This document shows positions 55,248-62,718 of a stretch of DNA of 64,000 nucleotides, one piece after another; the first letter of the stretch is position 1; every line of letters begins with the position of its first letter. The DNA is taken from contig NZ_CP059901.1 of the NCBI RefSeq assembly GCF_014127285.1, positions 434,001-498,000 on the forward strand, given 5' to 3'. The notes beneath the pieces were generated by a model. It searched no databases. It saw only the letters and a program-made list of their open reading frames with translations, and had not been told where the DNA came from. A program made the position numbers and the translations under genes. The DNA is from Mumia sp. ZJ1417 (GTDB lineage: Bacteria; Actinomycetota; Actinomycetes; Propionibacteriales; Nocardioidaceae).

Positions 55248-55359
55248 GAGTACGACCGTACCGGGAGGGTCGGACGGCTCCTCAGGTCGGCCGATCAGCC
55301 ACCGGCCGATGCGTATGATCTGCCGTAAAGCCACTAAGGGACGGGAGGATCTGCGGCAT

Positions 55360-57666
55360 ATGCCCGAGCAGAGCGAAGGATCAATGACCTCGCGAGCGAT
55401 CAAGGTCCTCATCGTCGATGAGCGACCGCAGACCTCGACCGCGCACGAGGAGATGCTGCGCCGCGTCGTCCAGGAGCTCGAGCGCATCGACGTACGGACG
55501 GAGTTCGCGCCGAGCCCCGATGACGCCGTGCTGCGGGTCGCGTCGGACGCGTCGCTGTGCGCCGTCATCGCCGACGCGGGCGGCGACTCCGACCAGCACG
55601 AGGCGCACGTCGACCCGAACCGCCTCGCCACCTTCCTCGCCGGAGTCCGGGCGCGCAACGCCGACCTCCCCGTGTTCGTGATGACGGGCACGCGTGGCGC
55701 CGACTCGCTCGACACGGCCGTGCTGCGCGAGGTGGACCAGCTGATCTACCTCCTCGACGACACCCCGTCGTGGATCGCCGGCCGCATCCGCAACGCGGCC
55801 GAGCGCTACCGCGAGGACGTGCTCCCGCCGATGTTCGGGGCGCTCGTCCGCTTCGCGCGCAAGCACGAGTACTCCTGGCACACCCCGGGCCACGAGGGCG
55901 GCGCCGCGTTCCTGCGCTCGCCCGCGGGCAGGGCGTTCTGGGAGTTCTTCGGCGAGCAGACGTTCCGCTCCGACCTCTCGGTGTCGGTCCGCGAGCTCGG
56001 CTCGCTGCTCGACCACTCCGGCCCGATCGGTGAGGCGGAGCGCCGCGCAGCCTCGATCTTCGGCGCCGACATGACTTACTTCGTCACGAACGGCACCTCC
56101 ACCTCCAACCGGGTGCTGCACCAGGCGTCCGTCGTCGCGGGCGACGTGATGGTCCTCGACCGCAACGCGCACAAGTCGATCGAGCAGGCGGCGACGCTCA
56201 CCCACGGCGTCCCGGTCTATCTCACGACGACCCGCAACCACCTCGGCATCATCGGCCCGGTGCCGCCGACCGAGCTCACGCGCGAGGCCGTCGCCGCGAA
56301 GCTCGCCGCGTCCCCGCTGGTCGAGGACGCCACCGCCGCCCCGGTGATCGCGATGATCACCAACTCCACGTACGACGGGCTGCTCTATCACGTGCCGACC
56401 GTCGAGCGGACGCTCGGCGAGCACATCGACAGGCTGCACTTCGACGAGGCCTGGTACGGGTACGCAGCGTTCCACCCGATCTATGCCGAGCGCTTCGCGA
56501 TGCACACCGGCGAGCGCCCTGCGGACGGTCCGACGACCTTCGCCACGCAGTCGACGCACAAGCTCCTCGCGGCGCTGTCGCAGGCCTCGTACCTGCACGT
56601 CCGCAACGGGCGCAACCCGGTCGAGCACGACCTCTTCAACGAGGCGTACATGATGCACGCGTCGACGTCCCCGCTCTACTCGATCATCGCCTCCAACGAC
56701 GTGTCGGCGGCGATGATGGCCGGACGTGGCGGGCCGTTGCTGACCGGCATCTCGATCCAGGAGGCGGTCGCGTTCCGCCGTACGCTCGCGCGGGTGGCCG
56801 CCGAGACGCCGGACGACGACTGGGCACTGGTCCCGTGGCAGCCGGAGACGGTCACGCAGCCCGACGGCGCGAAGGTGCGCTTCGAGGATGCCGACGAGGA
56901 GTGGCTCCGCTCGTCGCCGGAGCCGTGGCTGCTGCGCGAGGACGAGAAGTGGCACGGCTTCGACCTGCCCGACTCGTACGCGATGCTCGACCCGATCAAG
57001 GTCTCCGTCGTGACGCCGGGGGTGAACGAGGACGGGACCCTCGCGGAGTTTGGCGTGCCGGCGCCGATCCTGTCGGAGTACCTCGAGCAGCAGGCGTCGA
57101 TCGTGGTCGAGAAGACGCAGTCGTACTCGATCCTGCTGCTGTTCTCGATCGGCGTGACACGCGGCAAGTGGGGATCGCTGGTCACGACGCTGATGTCGTT
57201 CAAGCGCGACCTCGACGTGAACCGCTCGCTGGAGCAGGTGCTGCCTGCGACGTTCGCGCGCGACCCGCGCCGCTATGCGGGTATGGGGCTGCGCGACCTC
57301 GCCGAGGAGCAGCACGCGACTATCGGCCGTACGAGGCTGCTGGCCCTGCAGCGCGAGGCCTTCGGCGCGCACCCCGTCCCGGTGACGACGCCGGCGCGAG
57401 CGTACGCGCACGTGGTCCGCGGGACCGTCGACGCGGTGCCGCTCGATGCGCTCGCCGACCGTACGCTCGCGATCGGCCTCGTCCCGTACCCGCCGGGGAT
57501 CCCGCTCGTCATGCCGGGCGAGTCGGCGGGGCCGGACGACGGGCCGTTCCTCGCCTACCTGCGGGCGCTGGAGGAGTTCGACCAGCGGTTCCCGGGGTTC
57601 GAGCACGAGACGCACGGCGTGGAGGTCGTGGACGGACGGTACGTGGCGCGCTGCGTGCGGGACTGA
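55360..57666 (+). CDS. Orn/Lys/Arg decarboxylase (PLP, AdiA-type)
   Basis: The 768-residue enzyme belongs to the fold-I basic amino-acid decarboxylases. An N-terminal wing/receiver-like domain (about 8-140: KVLIVDERPQTST, VFVMTGTRGADS) precedes the PLP domain with SWHTPGHEGGAAFLRSP, TYFVTNGTSTSNRVL, LDRNAHKSIEQA, HFDEAWYGYAAFHP and the PLP Lys 401 in TQSTHKLLAALSQASY. The C-terminal domain follows. Decarboxylation yields agmatine, cadaverine or putrescine, used in polyamine synthesis or acid resistance. Arg versus Lys cannot be decided. ATG 55360 follows GGGAGGA. A TATGAT box lies at 55314-55319. Confidence 0.93.
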   Translation: MPEQSEGSMTSRAIKVLIVDERPQTSTAHEEMLRRVVQELERIDVRTEFAPSPDDAVLRVASDASLCAVIADAGGDSDQHEAHVDPNRLATFLAGVRARNADLPVFVMTGTRGADSLDTAVLREVDQLIYLLDDTPSWIAGRIRNAAERYREDVLPPMFGALVRFARKHEYSWHTPGHEGGAAFLRSPAGRAFWEFFGEQTFRSDLSVSVRELGSLLDHSGPIGEAERRAASIFGADMTYFVTNGTSTSNRVLHQASVVAGDVMVLDRNAHKSIEQAATLTHGVPVYLTTTRNHLGIIGPVPPTELTREAVAAKLAASPLVEDATAAPVIAMITNSTYDGLLYHVPTVERTLGEHIDRLHFDEAWYGYAAFHPIYAERFAMHTGERPADGPTTFATQSTHKLLAALSQASYLHVRNGRNPVEHDLFNEAYMMHASTSPLYSIIASNDVSAAMMAGRGGPLLTGISIQEAVAFRRTLARVAAETPDDDWALVPWQPETVTQPDGAKVRFEDADEEWLRSSPEPWLLREDEKWHGFDLPDSYAMLDPIKVSVVTPGVNEDGTLAEFGVPAPILSEYLEQQASIVVEKTQSYSILLLFSIGVTRGKWGSLVTTLMSFKRDLDVNRSLEQVLPATFARDPRRYAGMGLRDLAEEQHATIGRTRLLALQREAFGAHPVPVTTPARAYAHVVRGTVDAVPLDALADRTLAIGLVPYPPGIPLVMPGESAGPDDGPFLAYLRALEEFDQRFPGFEHETHGVEVVDGRYVARCVRD

Positions 57667-57688
57667 CGTCGCCGAGCGGGTGGCGCCG

Positions 57689-58228
57689 TCACCGGCACGA
57701 GCGCAGCGAGGCGTCGAGCGCCGACATGAGCTGCGCGGTGCGGCTCTTGCCGACCGGTGGGGCGGGATAGCGGCTCAGGACCTCGATGAGCACCGGCGTC
57801 GCCCGCTCCCGGGCCTGCACGAGCACCGCCTCCGCCGCATCGGGATCGCCGCCCGCGCCGATCTCGGCGATGCGTGCGGCGTTCGCGGCGGCACGGAGGA
57901 GGTGGCCGACCTGGTGCGCCTTGGCAATCGGGTGCAGATACGCGGCCGAGGCCGCGTCGCCGGCGGCCTGGGCGGCGAGCCGGGCGGACTCGGTGGACGC
58001 CACCTTCGCCGCACGGTGAGCGTCCATCGACGTGACGCGCTGGAGCCTGGACCGGCGGGCGCCGTTCACGAACTCCCACGCGGCATCGAGCGCAGTGCGA
58101 GGTCGGGGATCGTGGGGGTGAGCCTCCTCGAAAACGGGAAGGACCGCTTCGGCGGTCTCGGCCACGAAGCGCGCGACGACGCGCAGCTCGTCGATGGTCA
58201 GGTCGAAGTCGCCAGTCGCCGTCGTCAC
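57689..58228 (-). CDS. Imm5-like putative immunity protein
   Basis: The 179-residue, mostly helical protein contains DELRVVARFVAETAEAVLPVFEEAHPHDPRPRTALDAAWEF and AAYLHPIAKAHQVGHLLRAAANAARIAE, which resemble proteins annotated as putative immunity (Imm5-like). No matching toxin gene is next to it, so it may be an orphan or have another role. GTG 58228 is where homology begins. It is convergent with the decarboxylase gene. Confidence 0.75.
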   Translation of the reverse strand: MTTATGDFDLTIDELRVVARFVAETAEAVLPVFEEAHPHDPRPRTALDAAWEFVNGARRSRLQRVTSMDAHRAAKVASTESARLAAQAAGDAASAAYLHPIAKAHQVGHLLRAAANAARIAEIGAGGDPDAAEAVLVQARERATPVLIEVLSRYPAPPVGKSRTAQLMSALDASLRSCR

Positions 58229-58318
58229 GCGGTCGATCCTCTCCGAGGACGTGCGCGTACGCCAACACCCGGAGAATGAGCGCGCGAAGTGTCCGGGTGG
58301 CCCGCTAGCGTGCTGAGC

Positions 58319-58675
58319 ATGACTCTCTCCGTGGGCATGGTCACCGTCGACAGTCTTGATGCGCTTGCGCTGGGGAGGTGGTGGGCCGAGCAGGTGGGCG
58401 GCGAGGTCGTCCAGGAGAACGAGGGCTGGTTCGTCGTCGTGGCCGTCCCCGGTGCGCCGGTCCAGCTCGCCTTTCAGAAGGTCGAGCGTCCGACGCCCGG
58501 CAAGAACAAGATGCACCTCGACCTGGTCGCGACCGACCTCGACGCCGAGGTCTCGCGGCTCGAGGCGGCCGGCGCGGACAAGGTGTCCGACCAGACTATG
58601 GAGACCGGCTTCCGTTGGGTGACCTTGGCCGATCCAGAGGGCAACTACTTCGACGTGGCACAGGCTGAGAGCTGA
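58319..58675 (+). CDS. VOC (glyoxalase-like) family protein
   Basis: The 118-residue protein has the VOC half-fold: VTVDSLDALALGRWWAEQVGGEVVQE, PTPGKNKMHLDLVATDLDAEVSRLEAAGA and TLADPEGNYFDVA. Metal-ligand candidates are the His in KMHLDL and a Glu-like site near PEGNYF. Members include glyoxalases, dioxygenases and antibiotic-binding proteins; function cannot be assigned. It reads toward the toxin-antitoxin pair. Confidence 0.88.
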   Translation: MTLSVGMVTVDSLDALALGRWWAEQVGGEVVQENEGWFVVVAVPGAPVQLAFQKVERPTPGKNKMHLDLVATDLDAEVSRLEAAGADKVSDQTMETGFRWVTLADPEGNYFDVAQAES

Positions 58676-58705
58676 GCGGTTGTGTGGGGTGACCTCTGAC
58701 CTAAA

Positions 58706-58721
58706 GTAGGTACGTACCTAC
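58706..58721. promoter_or_regulatory. perfect 16-bp palindrome, toxin-antitoxin operator
   Basis: GTAGGTACGTACCTAC (58706-58721) is fully self-complementary and lies 15 bp before the antitoxin ATG. A possible -10 TAAAGT (58702-58707) overlaps it, with TTGTGT (58680-58685) 16 bp upstream. Type II antitoxins bind such sites to repress their own operon. Confidence 0.75.
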
Positions 58722-58736
58722 GTCGGAGGTGAGTCG

Positions 58737-58979
58737 ATGACCACGATGACCGCGCGCGATTTCAATCGCGACGTCAGTGCGGCCAAACGCGCCGCTGAGG
58801 AAGAGCCCGTCATCATCACCGACCGCGGGCGACCGTCGCACGTGTTGATGACCATCGAGGAGTACGAGCGCATCGTGGCGCCGACGCGCTCCGCCCTCGA
58901 CTGGCTGGCCATGGAAGAACCGGTCGTCGACTTCGACCCCCAGCCCATGCACTTCGGGGCAAAGATCCCCGAGCTATGA
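58737..58979 (+). CDS. Phd/YefM-family antitoxin
   Basis: The 80-residue protein has the Phd/YefM N-terminal DNA-binding fold (TMTARDFNRDVSAAKRAAEEEPVIITDRGRPSHVLMTIEEYERI, as consecutive elements) and a Pro/Asp-rich C-terminal tail that would wrap the toxin. GGAGGTGAG precedes the ATG. It overlaps the PIN toxin gene by 4 bp, the usual antitoxin-toxin order, and a perfect palindrome lies upstream. Confidence 0.93.
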   Translation: MTTMTARDFNRDVSAAKRAAEEEPVIITDRGRPSHVLMTIEEYERIVAPTRSALDWLAMEEPVVDFDPQPMHFGAKIPEL

Positions 58980-59386
58980 CCTTCATCCTCGACACAAACG
59001 TCGTCAGCGAGGTGCGATTCGGCGATCGCATGGATGCCCGGGTTCGCGCGTGGCTCGAGAACGTCCCCGATCATGAGTGCCACCTGAGTGCCATCACCGT
59101 CTTCGAACTTGCCCACGGCGTGGCAAGGATCGAGCGACTAGATAGTGCGCAGGGGCGGCGGCTTCGCGAGTGGTTCGAACGCCAGATCGTTGCGTACGAG
59201 GCGCGGATCCTCCCGATCGACCTTCCTGTCGCGCGCGAGACCGCGCGATTGCACGTGCCCGATCCTCGGCCGGAGCGCGACGCCTTCATCGCCGCCACCG
59301 CGATAGTCCACGGCATGACCGTCGTCACCCGCAGCGTCGCGGACTTTTCTCCGCTGGGCGTGCCCGTGGTCAATCCGTGGGAGTGA
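58976..59386 (+). CDS. PIN-domain (VapC-type) toxin ribonuclease
   Basis: The 136-residue toxin has PIN active-site acids: Asp in MTFILDTNVVSEVRFG, Glu in TVFELAHGVARIE, Asp in PERDAFIAATAIVHGMTVV and a later Asp in RSVADFSPLG. VapC-type enzymes cut tRNA or rRNA when antitoxin is lost. A Phd-type antitoxin with a PIN toxin is the FitAB/VapBC-like arrangement. It ends 43 bp before the convergent mnhG stop. Confidence 0.94.
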   Translation: MTFILDTNVVSEVRFGDRMDARVRAWLENVPDHECHLSAITVFELAHGVARIERLDSAQGRRLREWFERQIVAYEARILPIDLPVARETARLHVPDPRPERDAFIAATAIVHGMTVVTRSVADFSPLGVPVVNPWE

Positions 59387-59428
59387 CTGCGGGCGCTCCC
59401 GGTTAGCCCGGCGCGGGTGGAGCCGAAG

Positions 59429-59761
59429 TCAGTCCGCCGGCATCTGCTCGTCGACGAGCCTCTCGTCGTGGTCCGCGCCGCCGGTGCGATAGACCGCGCG
59501 TCCGAGCATGTGCGCCGCGACGGGAGCGGTGAGCAGCTGGAAGACGGCGACGAGCACGAGGAGGCCGAGGTCGCTCCACGCCTCCATCCGGAGCCCGATC
59601 CCGAGCAGGATGAGCAGCAGCCCGAGCACCTGAGGCTTTGTGGCAGCGTGCATCCGGCTGAACAGGTTGTTGAATCGCGCGATGCCGATGGCGGCGATCA
59701 GCGCGAGGAAAGCGCCGGACAGCAGGCAGAACGCCGAAGCGATGTCGAGGGCGAGTCTCAT
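59429..59761 (-). CDS. mnhG: Mrp Na+/H+ antiporter subunit G
   Basis: The 110-residue protein has three helices and the MnhG/PhaG pattern: FCLLSGAFLALIAAIGIARFNNLFSRMHAATKPQVLG, then LLILLGIGLRMEAWSDLG. It is the last subunit gene of the operon and overlaps mnhF by 4 bp. Confidence 0.93.
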   Translation of the reverse strand: MRLALDIASAFCLLSGAFLALIAAIGIARFNNLFSRMHAATKPQVLGLLLILLGIGLRMEAWSDLGLLVLVAVFQLLTAPVAAHMLGRAVYRTGGADHDERLVDEQMPAD

Positions 59762-60072
59762 CGGGATCCCTCCGTACCGTCGATGCGCTCGGGATCGGAC
59801 TCGTCAGGCTCGTCGCTCGTGGCGAAGCGCGCGATGCTCACCGAGCCGACCATCCCGACCAGAGAGAGGACGACCAGGATCGGGAGCGTGTCGGTGTGGC
59901 GGTTGTACGCCGCCTCGACACCGAGCCCGCCCACGAGCACGGCGACGAGCACGTCGATCGCGACTGCACGGTTGGGCATCGATGGTCCGAGGGCGGCACG
60001 GACCACCGCGAGGACGGCAGCGATCCCGAGCATGCCTCCGGCCACCCACGCGACCACGGTCATCCAGGTCAT
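59758..60072 (-). CDS. mnhF: Mrp Na+/H+ antiporter subunit F
   Basis: The 104-residue protein has three helices with MnhF signatures RAALGPSMPNRAVAIDVLVAVLVG and an acidic C-terminal tail. ATG 60072 overlaps the mnhE stop by 4 bp; the open frame further upstream is the mnhE shadow. Confidence 0.92.
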   Translation of the reverse strand: MTWMTVVAWVAGGMLGIAAVLAVVRAALGPSMPNRAVAIDVLVAVLVGGLGVEAAYNRHTDTLPILVVLSLVGMVGSVSIARFATSDEPDESDPERIDGTEGSR

Positions 60073-60656
60073 CGGAACCCACCTTCCGGGCGCGGCTGCT
60101 CGATCCGGGCGATGTCCTCGGCGTTGCCGAGTGCGCGTACGACCCGCTCCTCCTCGTCCCAGACGCGTTGTCGTGCAGCCTCGACGTCGGCCTGGCTGCG
60201 GGTCTCGAGCACGTGGATCTGCAGGGTCCACGTGCTCCTCGATGCCTCGATCAGGAGGCTGCCGGGGACCAGCGACACGATCTCGGAGGTGAGCATGAGG
60301 GCGAGCTCGCTGCGGGTCCGCATCGGCACGACGAGCACCGCGTTGACCGGCTGGTAGCCGAAGCGCATCACGATGGTCGCGACCTGAACGCTCGACGCGA
60401 CCAGATCACGGAAGAACGCGTACACCAGGATGAGGAGCCGCCACGGGTGCACCCGGCCGTGGAACTCGATCGGCGGCAGCGGAAAGACCCGGATGATCGC
60501 GACCGCGATGAGGGCCCCGGCGAGGATGTTGCCGACGGTGAACTCACCCCAGAGCAGCACCCAAACGAGCGTGAGCCACAGCACGACGGGCCACTGAAGG
60601 GCGCGGCGCGCCTGGGTGCGACGAGAGGCGTCGTTCGCGTCGTTCGCGTCGCTCAC
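60069..60656 (-). CDS. mnhE: Mrp Na+/H+ antiporter subunit E
   Basis: The 195-residue protein has two or three helices near the N-terminus (LQWPVVLWLTLVWVLLWGEFTVGNILAGALIAV) and a cytoplasmic C-terminal domain with MRTRSELALMLTSEIVSLVPGSLLIE, typical of MnhE. It overlaps mnhD and mnhF by 4 bp each. Confidence 0.93.
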   Translation of the reverse strand: MSDANDANDASRRTQARRALQWPVVLWLTLVWVLLWGEFTVGNILAGALIAVAIIRVFPLPPIEFHGRVHPWRLLILVYAFFRDLVASSVQVATIVMRFGYQPVNAVLVVPMRTRSELALMLTSEIVSLVPGSLLIEASRSTWTLQIHVLETRSQADVEAARQRVWDEEERVVRALGNAEDIARIEQPRPEGGFR

Positions 60657-62281
60657 TCGGCACCTCCTGACCCGCGCGGGACGATGGATCCTGCCACGCT
60701 GCCGTCGTTGAGGACGGTCTCGATGTACGGGTCGCGATCGCGCAGCTCCTCGGCCGCGCGCTCGGTGATCCCGAACAACGGCCCGGCAAGCAGGGTGAGC
60801 GCCGTGCCGAGCGCGACCAGCGTCAGCGTCGGGGTGACCATCGCGCGAGGGAGCGAGCGTACGGACGTCGCGACCGTGTCACCCCACGGCTCGCCCGACT
60901 TCGTGCCGGAGCTGGGGACGGACTCGGTGAGCTCGTCGGGTTCCTCCGTACGAGGCCGCCAGAACGCGCGGTTCCATGTCTTCGCCACCGCGTACAGGGT
61001 GAGGAGGCTGGTGAGGATCGAGGCCGCCACGACCAGGTACGCGAGCCAGCCTGCCCGGTCGACCCCCGCCTGGACGAGGGCGACCTTGCCGAGGAAGCCA
61101 GAGAACGGAGGGATGCCGGAGAGGTTCATCGCCGGCAGGAAGAACATCAGCGCAAGCACCGGGGCGGCCTTCGCGAGACCGCCGAGGTGCTCCAACGACG
61201 TCGAGCCGCCACGGATCTCGATCAGGCCCGTGACCAGGAAGAGCGTGGTCTGGATCGTGATGTGGTGGACGATGTAGAAGATCGCGCCCGCGAGCCCCAG
61301 GTCGGAGGCGACCGCGACCCCGAACATCATGTAGCCGATGTGGCTGACGAGGGTGAACGAGAGCATACGTTTGATGTCGGACTGCGCGATGGCGCCGAGG
61401 ATGCCCACGAACATCGTCAGCAGCGCGGCCCACAGCAGCAGGTCCGACAGCGGGCTGTCCGGGAAGAGCAGCGTCTGCACGCGCATGATCGCGTACACGC
61501 CGACCTTGGTCAGCAGGCCCGCGAACACCGCCGTCACGGGTGCGGGTGCGGTCGGGTAGGAGTCGGGGAGCCACGCCGACAGCGGGAAGACGGCGGCCTT
61601 GATCGAGAACGCGGTGAGCAGCATGAGCTGCAGGACGATGCGGACCCCCTCGGGGACCTCCTGCAGCTTGACCGCGAGATCGGCCATGTTGACCGTGCCG
61701 GTCGCCGCGTAGACGCCCGCGATCGCGATGAGGAACACCATCGACGACAGCACCGACACGACAACGTACGTCGTCCCGGCGCGCACCCGTGGCCCGGTGC
61801 CGCCCAGGGTGATGAGCACGTAGCTCGCCGCCAGCAGGATCTCGAACCCGACGTACAGGTTGAAGAGGTCGCCCGACAGGAAGGCGTTGGAGACTCCCGC
61901 CGACAGGACGAGGAACGTCGGGTAGAACACCGACAACGGCGTGTCGCGACCGAACTCGATGATGCCCTGGCCCACGGAGTACGCGAGGACGCACAGCGTC
62001 ACGATCGCCGAGACGAGCAGCAGCAAGGCGGACAACCGGTCGGCGACCAGCACGATGCCCATGCGGGCGGGCCAGCCCCCGACGTACACGACCTGCGGGC
62101 CGTCCCGGTCGGCTGCCCACAGCAGGACGCCCGCGACCGCGACGATGATCGAGAGGGTCGTGAAGCTGATGACGCGCTGGGCGCGGGCGTTCTGGCCGAG
62201 CGCGAGGCACACCCCGGCGCCGAGCAGCGCCAGCACGACCGGCAGCGGGATCAGGAAGGACATCGCGGAGTCGGCGGTCAT
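60653..62281 (-). CDS. mnhD: Mrp Na+/H+ antiporter subunit D
   Basis: The 542-residue subunit is a proton-pumping antiporter-like protein of the complex I NuoL/M/N type: about 14 helices with LFNLYVGFEILLAASYVLI, KAAVFPLSAWLPDSYPTAPAPVTAVFAGLLTKVGVYAI (with the channel Lys residues) and SDIKRMLSFTLVSHIGYM. Start ATG 62281 overlaps the mnhC stop by 4 bp. Confidence 0.95.
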   Translation of the reverse strand: MTADSAMSFLIPLPVVLALLGAGVCLALGQNARAQRVISFTTLSIIVAVAGVLLWAADRDGPQVVYVGGWPARMGIVLVADRLSALLLLVSAIVTLCVLAYSVGQGIIEFGRDTPLSVFYPTFLVLSAGVSNAFLSGDLFNLYVGFEILLAASYVLITLGGTGPRVRAGTTYVVVSVLSSMVFLIAIAGVYAATGTVNMADLAVKLQEVPEGVRIVLQLMLLTAFSIKAAVFPLSAWLPDSYPTAPAPVTAVFAGLLTKVGVYAIMRVQTLLFPDSPLSDLLLWAALLTMFVGILGAIAQSDIKRMLSFTLVSHIGYMMFGVAVASDLGLAGAIFYIVHHITIQTTLFLVTGLIEIRGGSTSLEHLGGLAKAAPVLALMFFLPAMNLSGIPPFSGFLGKVALVQAGVDRAGWLAYLVVAASILTSLLTLYAVAKTWNRAFWRPRTEEPDELTESVPSSGTKSGEPWGDTVATSVRSLPRAMVTPTLTLVALGTALTLLAGPLFGITERAAEELRDRDPYIETVLNDGSVAGSIVPRGSGGAE

Positions 62282-62718
62282 CGCTCGACCTCCTCGGTGT
62301 CGGCGCCTTCCTCGTCCGGAGCTCCGCCACCTTCCTCGTACGATTGTGACGCCTCGTCGAGCTCGGCCAGCCGCATGATGAGGCGGTCCTCCATGTCGTC
62401 CTGGACTTCGTCGTGCCCCTGCAGCTGCCACGACCTGTACGCCATGGCGAGCAGGAACGACGCGACGCCGAGGGTGATGACGATCGCGGTGAGCACCATC
62501 GCCTGCGGGAGCGGGTCGCTCATCGGGGACGGGTCGGACTCGTCGACGATCGGGGCACGGCCGGGTGCGCCGGAGGCCACGATGAAGATGAGGTTGACGG
62601 CGTTGCCGATCAACAGGGTGCCGACGACGATGCGGGTCAGGCTTCGCTCGAGCAGCAGTGTCACGCCGCAGGCGAAGGTCACACCGATGACAATGACGAG
62701 AACCAGGTTGACGGTCAT
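62278..62718 (-). CDS. mnhC: Mrp Na+/H+ antiporter subunit C
   Basis: The 146-residue NuoK-like subunit has three helices with GVTLLLERSLTRIVVGTLLIGNAVNL and DPLPQAMVLTAIVITLGVASFLLAMAY, plus an acidic C-terminal extension of about 35 residues. It overlaps mnhA by 4 bp. Confidence 0.94.
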   Translation of the reverse strand: MTVNLVLVIVIGVTFACGVTLLLERSLTRIVVGTLLIGNAVNLIFIVASGAPGRAPIVDESDPSPMSDPLPQAMVLTAIVITLGVASFLLAMAYRSWQLQGHDEVQDDMEDRLIMRLAELDEASQSYEEGGGAPDEEGADTEEVER

